A DNA stretch of 64,000 bases. Origin: Anaspis maculata. Its lineage: Eukaryota; Arthropoda; Insecta; Coleoptera; Scraptiidae. A model generated the notes under the pieces. It ran no database searches and was not told the DNA's origin. It was given only the letters and a program-made list of their open reading frames with translations. Below, in pieces: positions 55,301 through 64,000 of this stretch. The stretch covers positions 19,306,892 to 19,370,891 of the forward strand of contig OX421964.1 in assembly GCA_949128115.1 (NCBI GenBank), written 5' to 3'. Made by a program: the position numbers and the translations under genes. Numbering within the stretch: position 1 is the first letter of the stretch; every line of letters begins with the position of its first letter.

Positions 55301-58300
55301 CCACTTTATTTTGGCAATTGCGACTTTTTTCTATCAATTGACACTTTATTCTGGCAATTGCAACTTTCTTCTGTCAATTGCCACTTTATTCTGGCAATTG
55401 CGATTTTTTTCTGTCAATTGACACTTTTTTTCTGTCAATTGCGACTTTTTAGCACACTTCGATAGAAAATGATGTTTATGTGGCCGGTTTGTCCGTCTGT
55501 CTGTCCGTCCGTTATTTGCCTGTTCGTCCGTCTGTCTGTCTGTCCGTGTGAAAGTTGAGAAGTTGTACTCCTTCTCGGGAAATGAAGCTAGAGCCTTAGA
55601 ACTTTTTCCGAATAATAGCTTAGGACCTCAAGGGTGGCCTATGGGCAGACTGTATTTCATGGTGGCTCTGTCATCTTGGCAGCCATATTGAAATTTCTCA
55701 TCAGTGGAACGGAACCTTGAACGGAACTTACTCTGATCTCGTATGAACATTCTTGCTTTCAAGCTCAGTTTCATGATTACGCCGCCATCTTGGTAACCAT
55801 ATTCAAATTTCTTATTAGTGGAACGATTTTCCTGAAACTTGGAACTTACCCTTGCTTTGTATGATCACTCTCATTTTCAAGCTAAGTTTCATGATCCGCT
55901 AAAGCAGATTCAGAGCGAATGAATCTGAAGCGGATTCATACGAGACAATAAGAGTACCTACGTTTCACGTTTAATGACAATCGTTCCAATAATAAGAAAT
56001 TTCGACGTGGCGGCCAAGATGGCGGTGTAATCATGAAACTGAGCTTGAAAGTGAGAATGTTCATACGAGATCAGAAAAAGTTCTGTTCGGGGTTCCGTTC
56101 CACTGATAAATTTCAATATGGCTACCAAGATGGCAGCGCCACCATGAAATACAGTCTGCCCATAGGCCACCCTTGAGGGCCTAAGCTGTTAATCGGAAAA
56201 AGTTCTAAGGCTCTAGCTTCATTTCCCGAGAAGGAGTACAACTTCTCAACTTTTACACGGACAGACAGACGGACAAACTGGCCATAAAAACATCATTTTC
56301 TATCAAAATGTGCTGAAAAGTTGCAATTGACAGAAAAAAGTTGCAATTGCCAGAATAAAGTGGCTATTGACAGAAAAAAGTCGCAATTGCCAGAATAAAG
56401 TGTCAGTTGACAGAAAAAAGTCGCAATTGCCAGAAAAAGTGTCAATTAACAGAAAATGGTCGAAAAAAGTCGCAATTGCCAGAATAAAGTGTCAATTGAC
56501 ATAAAAAAGTCACAATTGCCAGAATAAAGTGGCAATTGACAGAAAAAAGTCGCCATTGCCAGAATAAAGTGGCAATTAACAGAAAAAAGTCGCAATTACA
56601 AATAAATATCTTCGATTTCCCTTTGCGCCTTCGTAGTGGACAGATAAAAGCATCTAATCTTCATCATTCTTGTGTCATCTACCTCAACCACCGTGTCCAA
56701 ATCTAGACATCACTCGTTCATCAACTCTTTTATCTGCGAGTACCAGTTAAGCCTAATATCGTTTGCCGGTGTCTTGTCTAGGTACTTGAAGTGACGTGGA
56801 GCCCTTGCTGGCAGCCTGTTGGATTTCATTTTGAGAATTCTATTCAGCAAACAGAGTGAATCCCTGACAACAGAATAAGAGAGTCTAGTTGTATTAAATT
56901 TCAATCTCAAAATGTAATTTACTGTGGTCCTCTGGAGAAAGATCAAAAATTAACACAACTTGAGAATAGGAAACATACCATTAAGTGTAGGTATATGAAA
57001 CTAAAAATTATTGGAGCTTTTTGACATTATTGTAGAATATTTAAAAAGTCAGATAATATTGGAATGTCAATGGTGTCAAGAGACAGTACAACAATTATTA
57101 TTCACCTATACCTATAGGTATAGGTGAACTATAAAGATATAGGTGAATTATGACATAATTATGTCGTCTCCTGACACAATTGACATTTCAATGTTATCTG
57201 ATTTTTCAAAAGTTGAATAAACTTGAAACGTTGATCGTGGCGTGAATTTTTATATCTACTTATGTCCTATACCAAAAACATCACTTTTACAATTTTATTA
57301 AAAACGGAAAAAAAACAACATGAATGATTATAAAAAGAGGTGAAATTGGATAAAAAAAGACTTGCATTTTCAAAGGCTGAAATACAAAACAGAGTTGACA
57401 GAGTTGAAACTGACATTGATGGGAATTCGGTATTCAATAACTTATTGATAGTCAAGTCGTTGAAGTATTGTCGCTCGTGTCGCGTCAGATCAGACGAAGA
57501 TATCTTTTGTACTTGGAGCTACATTAGCGATGTTCAATTTTTCGAGTTTTGATCAAATAAGAGGTGTAATAATGGAAATTATTCAACTCAGGGTTAGAGT
57601 CACATATTTCACTGTTCAAAATGTTGCAGGTTACCTTTTGTGGCAAGAAGGATACGACGTGTGGATAGGCAATCAACGCGGAACCAAATACGGCTTGAGG
57701 CACGTCAACCTGACTTCAAACGACATCAAGTTCTGGGATTTCAGGTTGGTATATGTTGTCTTGAAGACTTGGAGTCGTTCTTCAGCCTGCAGACTTTTCT
57801 CAGTAGAATCCAAGCTTAGTACGTACTCCACTGTTTGTTCTAGCTTAGACGAAACTGGATATTACGACACGCCAGCTATCGTGGATCTAGTCCGGAGCAA
57901 TATCAAATCCAAAATAATTTACATCGGACATTCAATGGGCACCACGAACGGGTTGATTTACGCTTCACGCCGACCTGACGAAGCGAAACGTTCAATAGAG
58001 CGCTTCATTTTTGCCTCTGTATCAGCCTATTACAAATACGGAGATGCTTCCATCATAAGATTAGGAAATTTTGAACCGTTCATTAAGGTTGGTGAATGAT
58101 CCTAGACTAGAAGTTGTTGAACTGCATGTTGAACTTTATATTATGAAAACCATTATCATTGGGACCGTTTGCCTCTAGGACGATCTTTTTGTCCTATTCT
58201 TTGCCAAAAGGCAAGTGAATGCGCCTCTTGAGGTCGAAGTGGATGCTACAATTTTCAATAGAGAAAGCTCTCAGACTGCTACAACATCGGACCACCAGAC

Positions 58301-61300
58301 CAGAGATCCACTGAGACGTATCTCATTCCTGTTATTGGGGCTCTTCAATGCAGAGACATCCAGGTTAAACAGCCCGATGGAGCACCAGTCATAGATCACT
58401 AGAGTACACTATATGTAGAAGCAATGTTACGAAGACAGCGAAAAGAGTTGAATAGATGGCAACACATGGAAAACTTACATATTTATCAGTATTCCCATAG
58501 TGTATTTTGGGGATCTTTGACTGCTACTCCTTAGGGCGGCCTGTCCTGGATACCTGCTCACTTATGAGCCCTCATCAGGAGCGAAATACTTGTCTGTGGA
58601 GTTCTGGTCTGGTGGTCCGTTGTTGTAGCAGTCCGAGAGCTCTGGTATTCATTTTAAGTACTTAGTAGTTTGCTAATTGCTACATTTCGTACATAGTGCA
58701 TACAGAAGTGAGTGATGTTATTTTCAGCAACTTGCCAACAGTCTGAACTTGCGAACAGCATTTCCAGGCAACCTTGAGCTGATGACGAGAATAAACAGAC
58801 AAATTTCAAGAACGAACCCAGTTTTGCTGGTACTGACCAATGCGTTTTTGGTCAATGTTTTTGGAGGTGATACTGAATCTGAAGCTGATCCGGTAAGTTC
58901 AAATCTACAGAGCAAGTTCCAACCTATACCATTTATTTCAGCTTCTAAGAGGTATTTCCTTGAGTCATTAGACACATATCATTGTAAAAAAAATTGACAG
59001 AGAAATTCCAAAGTTAGCTAGCTGTATGTTTTTTGAAGTGCGGTAGAAAGGAAATACCTCTTATTAAGATACGTATGAATCAAGAAGTCAACTCCCTCAT
59101 TCCTTGACCATTCTGGGACGCAAATAATTGTATAAAAATAAGTATGTTCGGGTTTTTTTTACGGGGTCATGTTTTTTTCTAGCGATAATAAAAAGGAAAT
59201 ACAGTTGCCTAAATACTCATTATAAGTATTATGGTATTCAACCACTCAAAGTTTTGGAATCGGTATTGCAATTTATTTGTCTTTTGTTGGAAAAAATTAA
59301 TGATTTTGAAATGATCGACTCCAGCACCCCTGCAATCTGCATCTTGAAAACTAATCTCTCTAGAACAAATTAGCTCACACTGTTAATCATAAAAACAAAC
59401 AAGGAAATGAATAATCCGAGGAATAATCTTCCACATTCAGTGACACAATTTGGAACTCGCCCTGTATACCTGTTGCTGAAATATACCTGCTCGTTATTCC
59501 AAATATCTATGACTTTCCACACCTGTAAATGCATGGTTGTTTTTTTTTTGCAGACTTTTTTCGGACTGGATGTCGGGATGACATTGGATAATGTCTCTTG
59601 GAAAATTATGTTTCATTATTTGCAACTGTTTCGCGCCGGAGATCGCTTTCAGATGTTCGATTACGGTCCCGTCGAAAACCAGAGGAGATACGGAAGCAGG
59701 ACACCACCGGAAAATCCCATTGAGAATATCAAAGTGCCGATTCACATGGTAGCCAGTTCGGCCGACAGGCTCACCTCCTTGAAGGTACGGGAGAGTCGCC
59801 TATATTGAACCGACCATAAAAGTGAACCTTTTCAAAAGCGCCACCGTAATCGTCCTATGGCGGCTTTACAGAACTCCGTATGTCGCCGGCGACAGTGTCG
59901 CTGGCCAATGGGATTCGATCTGCCTGTATTCCCCCACCTCCCTCCATATCATTCTCGCGACACGACACGAGTTTCTGTCGCCGTGTCGTTCAAATTATTC
60001 AACTACAATAGACCTATTTCTTATGGGGAACAGAGACGTTCAGACAAGGATGAACAATTTTAAACCACACCCCTGGCCAATTGAAGGCCTTCAATTATTA
60101 CGCGCGAAATTCGAGGAAGGCGATACTGTCACAATGAATTAGAATTGTCACTGTCACTTATGACTGCAACCTGTGTCGTGTCGCTACACTGATCGAATAA
60201 TTCGAAAAATGCTCGTATATTGTGTGAAAAGTTGTCCGCACAAGTCCAAGGGAATATTTCCCTCAAACGTTTCGTTCTACGGTTTTCCTGCCGACGAAAA
60301 TAAGCGAAATAAATGGATGGCCGCCACTGGAAGACACCGGCACCAGGAAGAATTTGAAGGCGAACGAAACAATTTCAGCTGTTTTACAAGTTGCACAAAG
60401 CCAAAAGCGGGGTCACCCAAATTACCGTTCGAAGTGCTAGGAATGCTATCTCACCTTCCTATTTGGCGATTACCCACTACAACTTCACAACAAAACCTCA
60501 ATATTTTGCTTCAGTTTTGGTGTGCTCACGGCACTTCAGAGTGGAAGATTTCTATTCATCCAGTGATAGGTACAAAGATGACGCTGAAAACAAATGCTGT
60601 TCCGGACATTTTCTTGAGAAGCTTGTTACTTTTTCTGGCTCCTGGAGCACTCCGCTTTTACCTCCAGGTTATTCACAAGTACGTCTTCAAAATATCCTTT
60701 CACACTATACTTCAACCCCTTATCACGCTGGTTCCCCTTCATTTGATGCTTGCACTACACTCTTGTAAAGAAGTAAAGCGTTGTCGAGTCTGTAGGTTGC
60801 AGGTTGCAGCGTGGCAAGACTTTTGGTTCTGTTCTACTGACAACTGATGACAAATTGTAACATATCGTTGTCGGGGGGTAATGACAAGGAGAAAGTCAGT
60901 GGCACTGACAGAGTTGCTACGGGAGATTGTGAGGCAAATCTAGCCAATGAGCGGCGATAGGAGGCAAAAGGGGCGTGAAAAAGAAATAGGTCCATTGGTG
61001 TCGCCAGATTTTACTGAAGGGGTGGGGGACAGTCGCCGGCGACATGCGAAGTTCTGTAAAGCCGCCATCAGACTGATTTTATGACGTATGCGTTGTCAAT
61101 GTGTGTAACCAGGTAGTTTTTATACACTTAGCACTTCAATTTCAGTCGAAAATTCAATTTTTCAGTCAGTCTCTGTCTCTACTCAGACTCGCCCCTATTT
61201 GCTCTTTCTTTTTTTTTGTTATGAAGCTTTTTGTTTCTGATTGTTTATTTACTTCGTCCTTATTGTTTCTAGGATGCGGAATTGCTCTACAGCAAATTGC

Positions 61301-61434
61301 CAGATAGTGCCAAGTCGAAAAACGGTTTTGGATTGAGGATATCCCGGCTAAGTCACAACGGGATACAGAATAGCAGGCACAGGGTGGACATTTTCGTCAA
61401 GAGTTTGATAAACTTTTTGAACGAAGTACGATGA
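52302..61434 (+). CDS. Acid lipase D (lipase 3-like), seven exons, 413 aa
   Basis: Exons: 52302..52448, 53625..53802, 57630..57744, 57844..58087, 58728..58892, 59554..59784, 61273..61434 (TGA). Exon 1 is one codon shorter and exon 5 one codon longer than in B/C, so the total stays 413. The signal peptide is followed by NNVCKSFEDY; exon 2 has TEDGYIL and LLQHP; exon 3 has GYDVWIGNQRGT; exon 4 has GHSMGTT (Ser177); exon 6 has FQMFDYGPVEN and Asp354; exon 7 has LSHNGI with His388. The exon 4 donor is GTTGGT, a weak donor. Introns contain nested LINE fragments, a foldback with satellite arms and a THAP-domain element. Catalytic residues are intact and no stop interrupts the joined frame. Confidence 0.9.
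52896..53317. mobile_element. Foldback element in gene D intron 1
   Basis: The left arm starts ACTGGTGTCCAGAAAATGGC; the right arm ends with the complement of ATACAGGATGTCCCGAAAAT. Homology continues through CGACTT..CATTTTTG and CAAGGGT. The arms have diverged by perhaps 20 percent, so the element looks old. CACAGGGTGAGTC lies in the loop near 53143. Confidence 0.5.
54497..55143 (-). mobile_element. 5'-truncated LINE insertion with 14-bp target duplication
   Basis: A second, different LINE fragment on the minus strand. Its coding part (54774..55091) contains AQIRLSGASHTYF and a C-terminal motif ICNKYQKETLLHIFFQCPFY. The 3' end is AATAAAGTTTAATAATAATAA, a (TAA)n-type tail. TTGTAAAGCTAGTA is present on both sides (54483..54496 and 55144..55157) as a 14-bp target-site duplication. 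Removing the insert rejoins the older LINE remnant. Confidence 0.7.
55236..56636. mobile_element. Foldback element with satellite arms and TGGA target duplication
   Basis: Termini CTACGAAGGCGCA and complement; TGGA flanks both ends (55232-55235 and 56637-56640). The arms carry a tandem array, then a TCTG/CCGT microsatellite (about 55489..55551 left; a shorter CAGA tract at about 56259..56277 right), then a shared AGTTGTACTCCTTCTCGGGA block. The loop has repeated AAGATGGC and TTCCACTGAT blocks, shared with the 44985..46521 element. It is inserted in a LINE remnant. No coding region. Confidence 0.8.
55275..55450. repeat. ~40-bp tandem array in the left foldback arm
   Basis: About four alternating units of GCAATTGCGACTTTTTTCTG and CAATTGCCACTTTATTCTG. 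The inverse array occupies about 56320..56605 in the right arm, with about seven units, so the arms differ in copy number. Each half unit contains the palindrome CAATTG. Confidence 0.75.
57050..57213. mobile_element. Small palindromic element in gene D intron 2
   Basis: Inverted arms contain TCAGATAA, GGAATGTCAATGGTGTCA and near-complements. The centre has a perfect 28-base palindrome (57101..57128) built from CACCTATACCTA and its complement. MITE-like, no coding content. Confidence 0.55.
58263..58645. mobile_element. Inverted-repeat element in gene D intron 4
   Basis: The left arm contains AGCTCTCAGACTGCTACAAC and CGGACCACCAGACCAGA; the right arm carries near-complements. Inner stem matches are weaker. 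About 380 bases in total, with no recognised coding region. Confidence 0.5.
59848..61077. mobile_element. P-like/THAP inverted-repeat element in gene D intron 6
   Basis: ATGGCGGCTTTACAGAACT heads a 37-bp inverted repeat (59857..59893 and 61032..61068; two mismatches) ending GTCGCCGGCGAC. Weaker pairing continues about nine bases further out. Together with an internal THAP-domain coding remnant this points to a P-element-like transposon with most of its transposase deleted. The 8-bp duplication expected of P elements was not found. The element is absent from genes B and C. Confidence 0.6.
60209..60847 (+). pseudogene. THAP zinc-finger domain remnant of a transposase
   Basis: From the ATG at 60209 the frame gives MLVYCVKSC, NVSFYGFPADE and a K-W-M-x-A block, the first half of a THAP (C2CH) DNA-binding domain. 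The second half (VCSRHFRVEDF, near 60520..60555) lies in another frame. The AVPxxF-type closing motif (NAVPDIF, near 60592..60612) returns to the first frame. Two frame changes, or an unrecognised intron plus a frameshift, mean it is not an intact protein. No RNase-H-like catalytic domain follows before the right inverted repeat. Confidence 0.6.
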
Positions 61435-61536
61435 TATTTAAACCAAAGTAATGTACAGTAGAATTAAGAGCAATCACCAGTCAAGCAGGCAACCAGTTAT
61501 ACATTCTACATTTCAACCGTTATTTCATTAAAAAAA

Positions 61537-61542
61537 AATAAA
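61537..61542 (+). terminator. Polyadenylation signal candidate for gene D
   Basis: AATAAA occurs in an A-rich stretch about 100 bases after the gene D stop codon. Just before it (about 61480..61502) is a fragment, GCAGGCAACCAGTTATACA, of the MITE terminus seen in gene B intron 5. Confidence 0.45.
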
Positions 61543-62389
61543 AAATCAAAATCAATTAAAAAAATCACGTTTTTTTAATTTTCAAATTTGGTTAAGACCA
61601 TTGTTTGTTTTTGGCAATTTTTCTGCGTTATGTCGATCGTATAATAAATTAATCTTCCAATTTTTGACAACATTCAGTTCGAGTATATGACACTTGGTTT
61701 CAGAAATACCGAAACCATTACGGTATTTTCGTAATGGTTCAATCAGATAGAGAATAAATAAAGAAGAAGACCTTCCCCAAAAAAAAAACTATATAATCTG
61801 AAGCGCATAATAAGAGAAATATTATATTTGGTATACTATGAATATAATATGAATAATATACTCTTTCACACAATTCAACCCATTTAGTCCAAATTTTGGA
61901 TAGATAATGGCTAGATACATATCTACTTATGAGCTGTCAGTAACAAATTTGGTGAAAATGGTCCAGTGGCATAGATAATATTGGGATGAATATTGGAAGA
62001 ACTCATTTTTCTACCCTTTGTGTTGTCTGCACCACTCAAAATTTTGAAAATGTATCCGATTTTCAGATTAAACGTTCAATTTTACAGCGGGAACAAGCAA
62101 ACTAAATCTTTGATAGAAGAAGCTTACTCTGAGATTTTTCAATTGACGGCTCAAAAACACCTCAAAAACACTGATTTCAAGAGACTGGAAATTGAAATTT
62201 GAGAAAAGATGATGATCTATATTCTATGAAAATTGTATTTCCTAATTTATAAAAACCAAAAAACGGATTCCGGAAGTTTTTTCCCACTAAATTTTCAATT
62301 TTACCGAATATACTAAGTGACAAAATTTACCCATAACCAAATCTTTCACTAACATGAAGTTCAATTATTCAACAAAAATCAACTATTAT
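61543..62389. other. 3' flank of gene D, no gene
   Basis: AT-rich sequence. A short hairpin, ACCATTACGGTATTTTCGTAATGGT, lies near 61715..61740. An unremarkable 69-codon open frame at 61993..62202 resembles nothing known to me. Confidence 0.4.
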
Positions 62390-63160
62390 AAAGGGTGTCC
62401 CAGCTAAAACAATCCAGCGCGATTTTATCAGGGAACATCAAGATCAAGGCAACAAAATTCTCAATTGGGGGGAAGCCTGACCTTTTAGCTTTCTTTTAAG
62501 GGGGCGCCGATGCTTGTGAGTGCTCTAGTTCTCAACAAAAAGGCAATTTTAGTCGGGCGAGTCACAAGAATTAGAAAATTCATGACCGACAAAACAAAAT
62601 ACTTCAGATGAAAAAAAAAATCCTCTCTCTCCAGGCTTCCCATTGATGTGTCGCCAATGTCTGTACCTGGCCCATTAAGCCAGATATTCTGCCTCACAGT
62701 CCAGCAAACACAATAATCAGAATCATGACGTACTAGGACTTTTTCACTTACCATACCTGGATTCACCATAGCAATGAATACTGGCTGATGTTGGAATCAA
62801 CAAGTGTGTGATCGGTGACGTCGTCATGAACTCCGATTACTGTGTTTGCTGGGCTGTAAGGCAGAATATCTGGCTTACTGGGCCAGGTACAGACATCGAC
62901 GTAATCAATGGAAAGCCCAGTGAAAGAGGATTTTTCTTCTTTTGAAGTATTTTGTTTTGTGGATCATGAATTTTCGAATTCTTGTGACTCGCCCGATCAA
63001 AACTAAATTGTCTTGGAAACTAGAGCACCTATACAAGTATCGGCGCCCCCTCAAACGAAAGCTGAAGGGTCAGGCTTCCTCACAATTGAGACATTTTCTT
63101 TGTTGCCTTGATACTTTCTGAGAAAATCGCGCTGGGTTGTTTTAGCTGGGACACCCTGTA
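62390..63160. mobile_element. Foldback element with GGGTGTCCCAGCT ends
   Basis: AAAGGGTGTCCCAGCTAAAA at the left and its near-complement TTTTAGCTGGGACACCCTGTA at the right bound arms of about 340 bases. Shared blocks are GCGCGATTTT, GGCGCC, GACTCGCC and TACCTGGCCCA (left) or its near-complement. A short unique loop lies at about 62745..62825. No coding content. Confidence 0.65.
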
Positions 63161-64000
63161 CAATCAATTTTCGTAAATCAGTTTGGTTATCGATTTTCGC
63201 TATTACGAGAGTATACTGAATGTGTGAAATTGCATTGGTGTGGTACGTTTCCTGTATCTTTTGAGACTCCCTGCGGAGAGAACCGGCAACAGCAGCCAGT
63301 TACGCGAAAAAAGTCCAGCAGCTTCGTCCACGAATTCGGTAAGATATCGAACTGCTCCTCCGCCAAATGTTCGGGTTTGTAGCTTATTCCAGAGTTGCAG
63401 TCTCCAGTGAATATCCAACAAAATCTTCCATATCTTCCTATGGTTTATTTATCATAAGATCGAGTTTGTTTTTGCCAATCGAATTTTATCTACGGACCCC
63501 AGCTCAATGAAGTTGGCACGGCTAGCTAAAAGTAGTGTGTTACTCCAAGATGTTCGGCATTAATAAAATTGCAAATATTTTCAGTATTTGAGTAAGTCTC
63601 AAGAAGAGGACTCTGGTAGAAAACATTCCTCTAAAACTGATACACTATCCTCAAAAGTGAAAATGAAATAATCGTTTTAGCTCAGCTTGAGGGGTTTCTG
63701 ATGCGACTAAAGAAGTTTTCGAAGGAAATCGTTTTCTTTTTTCAAGTAGAAACTTCTCCAAAGAGGATGTCTGGAGGATGAAAAAAAAATATACGGGCAA
63801 TGCTATCAAATTTTAGAAATTTCTGAAAGTTTTTGAACATTTTCGATTTTGATTCTTGAAAATTTAGAAACCGGATAGCAGCGCGCATACATCTTTCTTC
63901 AAGAAAGTCGTATGCCAAAGAACTTTCTATTTCCAAAAAAAAGGTACCAATAATGATTTCCCGTAGACATGAGAAAGTGAATTAGTAGAAACCATTTTTG
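63161..64000. other. Right edge of the window, no recognised feature
   Basis: No coding region with family resemblance, no long inverted repeat and no RNA gene. No further lipase exon is seen after gene D within the window. Confidence 0.4.

Larger units (their letters stand above)
54022..56946 (-). pseudogene. LINE (non-LTR retrotransposon) ORF2 C-terminal remnant, twice interrupted
   Basis: Minus-strand remnant read from 56946 downwards. The first part (56710..56946) includes LPARAPRHFKYLDK and NWYSQIKELM. It continues past a TGA, is split by the 55236..56636 foldback, resumes at 55235, is split again by a 5'-truncated LINE (54497..55143), and resumes at 54496 with ALQLRIANSECFTF and KCSYCFLGKDETLPHV. 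The latter resembles the C-x2-C..H zinc-like motif common at the C-terminus of LINE ORF2. The 3' end has AATAAAG followed by TTATTTATTCATTCC near 54022..54035. The last motif cysteine is replaced by Glu. It is clearly inactive. Confidence 0.6.

Noticed and set aside
55275..55450. CRISPR-like direct repeats
   Set aside because: The host is a eukaryote, the units alternate without unique spacers, and an inverted copy lies in the other arm of a palindrome; this is a satellite inside a foldback.

Overview
This window is AT-rich, intron-rich nuclear DNA from an arthropod, most likely an insect. Genes are split by GT-AG introns, coding exons are short islands, and most of the sequence is transposon debris. 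I see no bacterial operons, no rRNA and no convincing functional tRNA. The species cannot be named from the sequence alone.

The only cellular genes I can support are a tandem, same-strand (+) array of four acid lipases of the lysosomal acid/gastric lipase (lipase 3-like, alpha/beta-hydrolase) family: A 792..21429, B 35970..42909, C 48612..51143 and D 52302..61434. Each has seven coding exons with the same intron positions and phases. Each encodes 413-414 residues: a signal peptide, a G-H-S-M-G nucleophile elbow, an acid Asp at about residue 354 and a His at 388. B, C and D are close paralogues; A is more diverged. A lone exon-1 relic at 22002..22073 suggests a fifth copy was destroyed between A and B. 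The products are predicted secreted or lysosomal lipid esterases, and the array looks like a lineage expansion of a digestive or storage-lipid function.

Layout. 1..791: promoter and 5' leader of A. 792..21429: gene A, with an 11.4 kb intron 2 and a 7.5 kb intron 4 filled by long palindromic (foldback) elements, several nested. 21430..28298: 3' flank of A, exon relic, an old damaged copy of a long-terminal-repeat unit (about 22278..26150) broken by a foldback element and by a retroelement ORF, then a tRNA-derived SINE. 28299..34861: a young composite element of two nearly identical 2902-bp repeats around a 759-bp centre, beginning TG, ending CA and flanked by CAAT. 34862..42909: a second SINE copy and gene B, whose introns hold small inverted-repeat elements. 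42910..48611: intergenic Russian-doll palindrome (43462..47968) of at least three foldback layers. 48612..51143: gene C, compact and nearly free of insertions, so it works as an empty-site reference for B. 51144..61434: gene D, with nested LINE fragments, a foldback carrying satellite arms, and a THAP-domain inverted-repeat element in its introns. 61435..64000: 3' flank with one more foldback.

The strongest observations are: (i) the nested insertions with target-site duplications that can be read directly (TA, CAAT, CGTA, TGGA and a 14-bp LINE duplication); (ii) the composite element with 2.9-kb terminal repeats and no visible gag/pol; (iii) the dispersed TACAGGGTG/CACCCTGTA word at or near palindrome ends; (iv) the HG-to-HP change at the oxyanion motif in all four lipases. 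All family assignments come from reading the sequence; no database search was possible.
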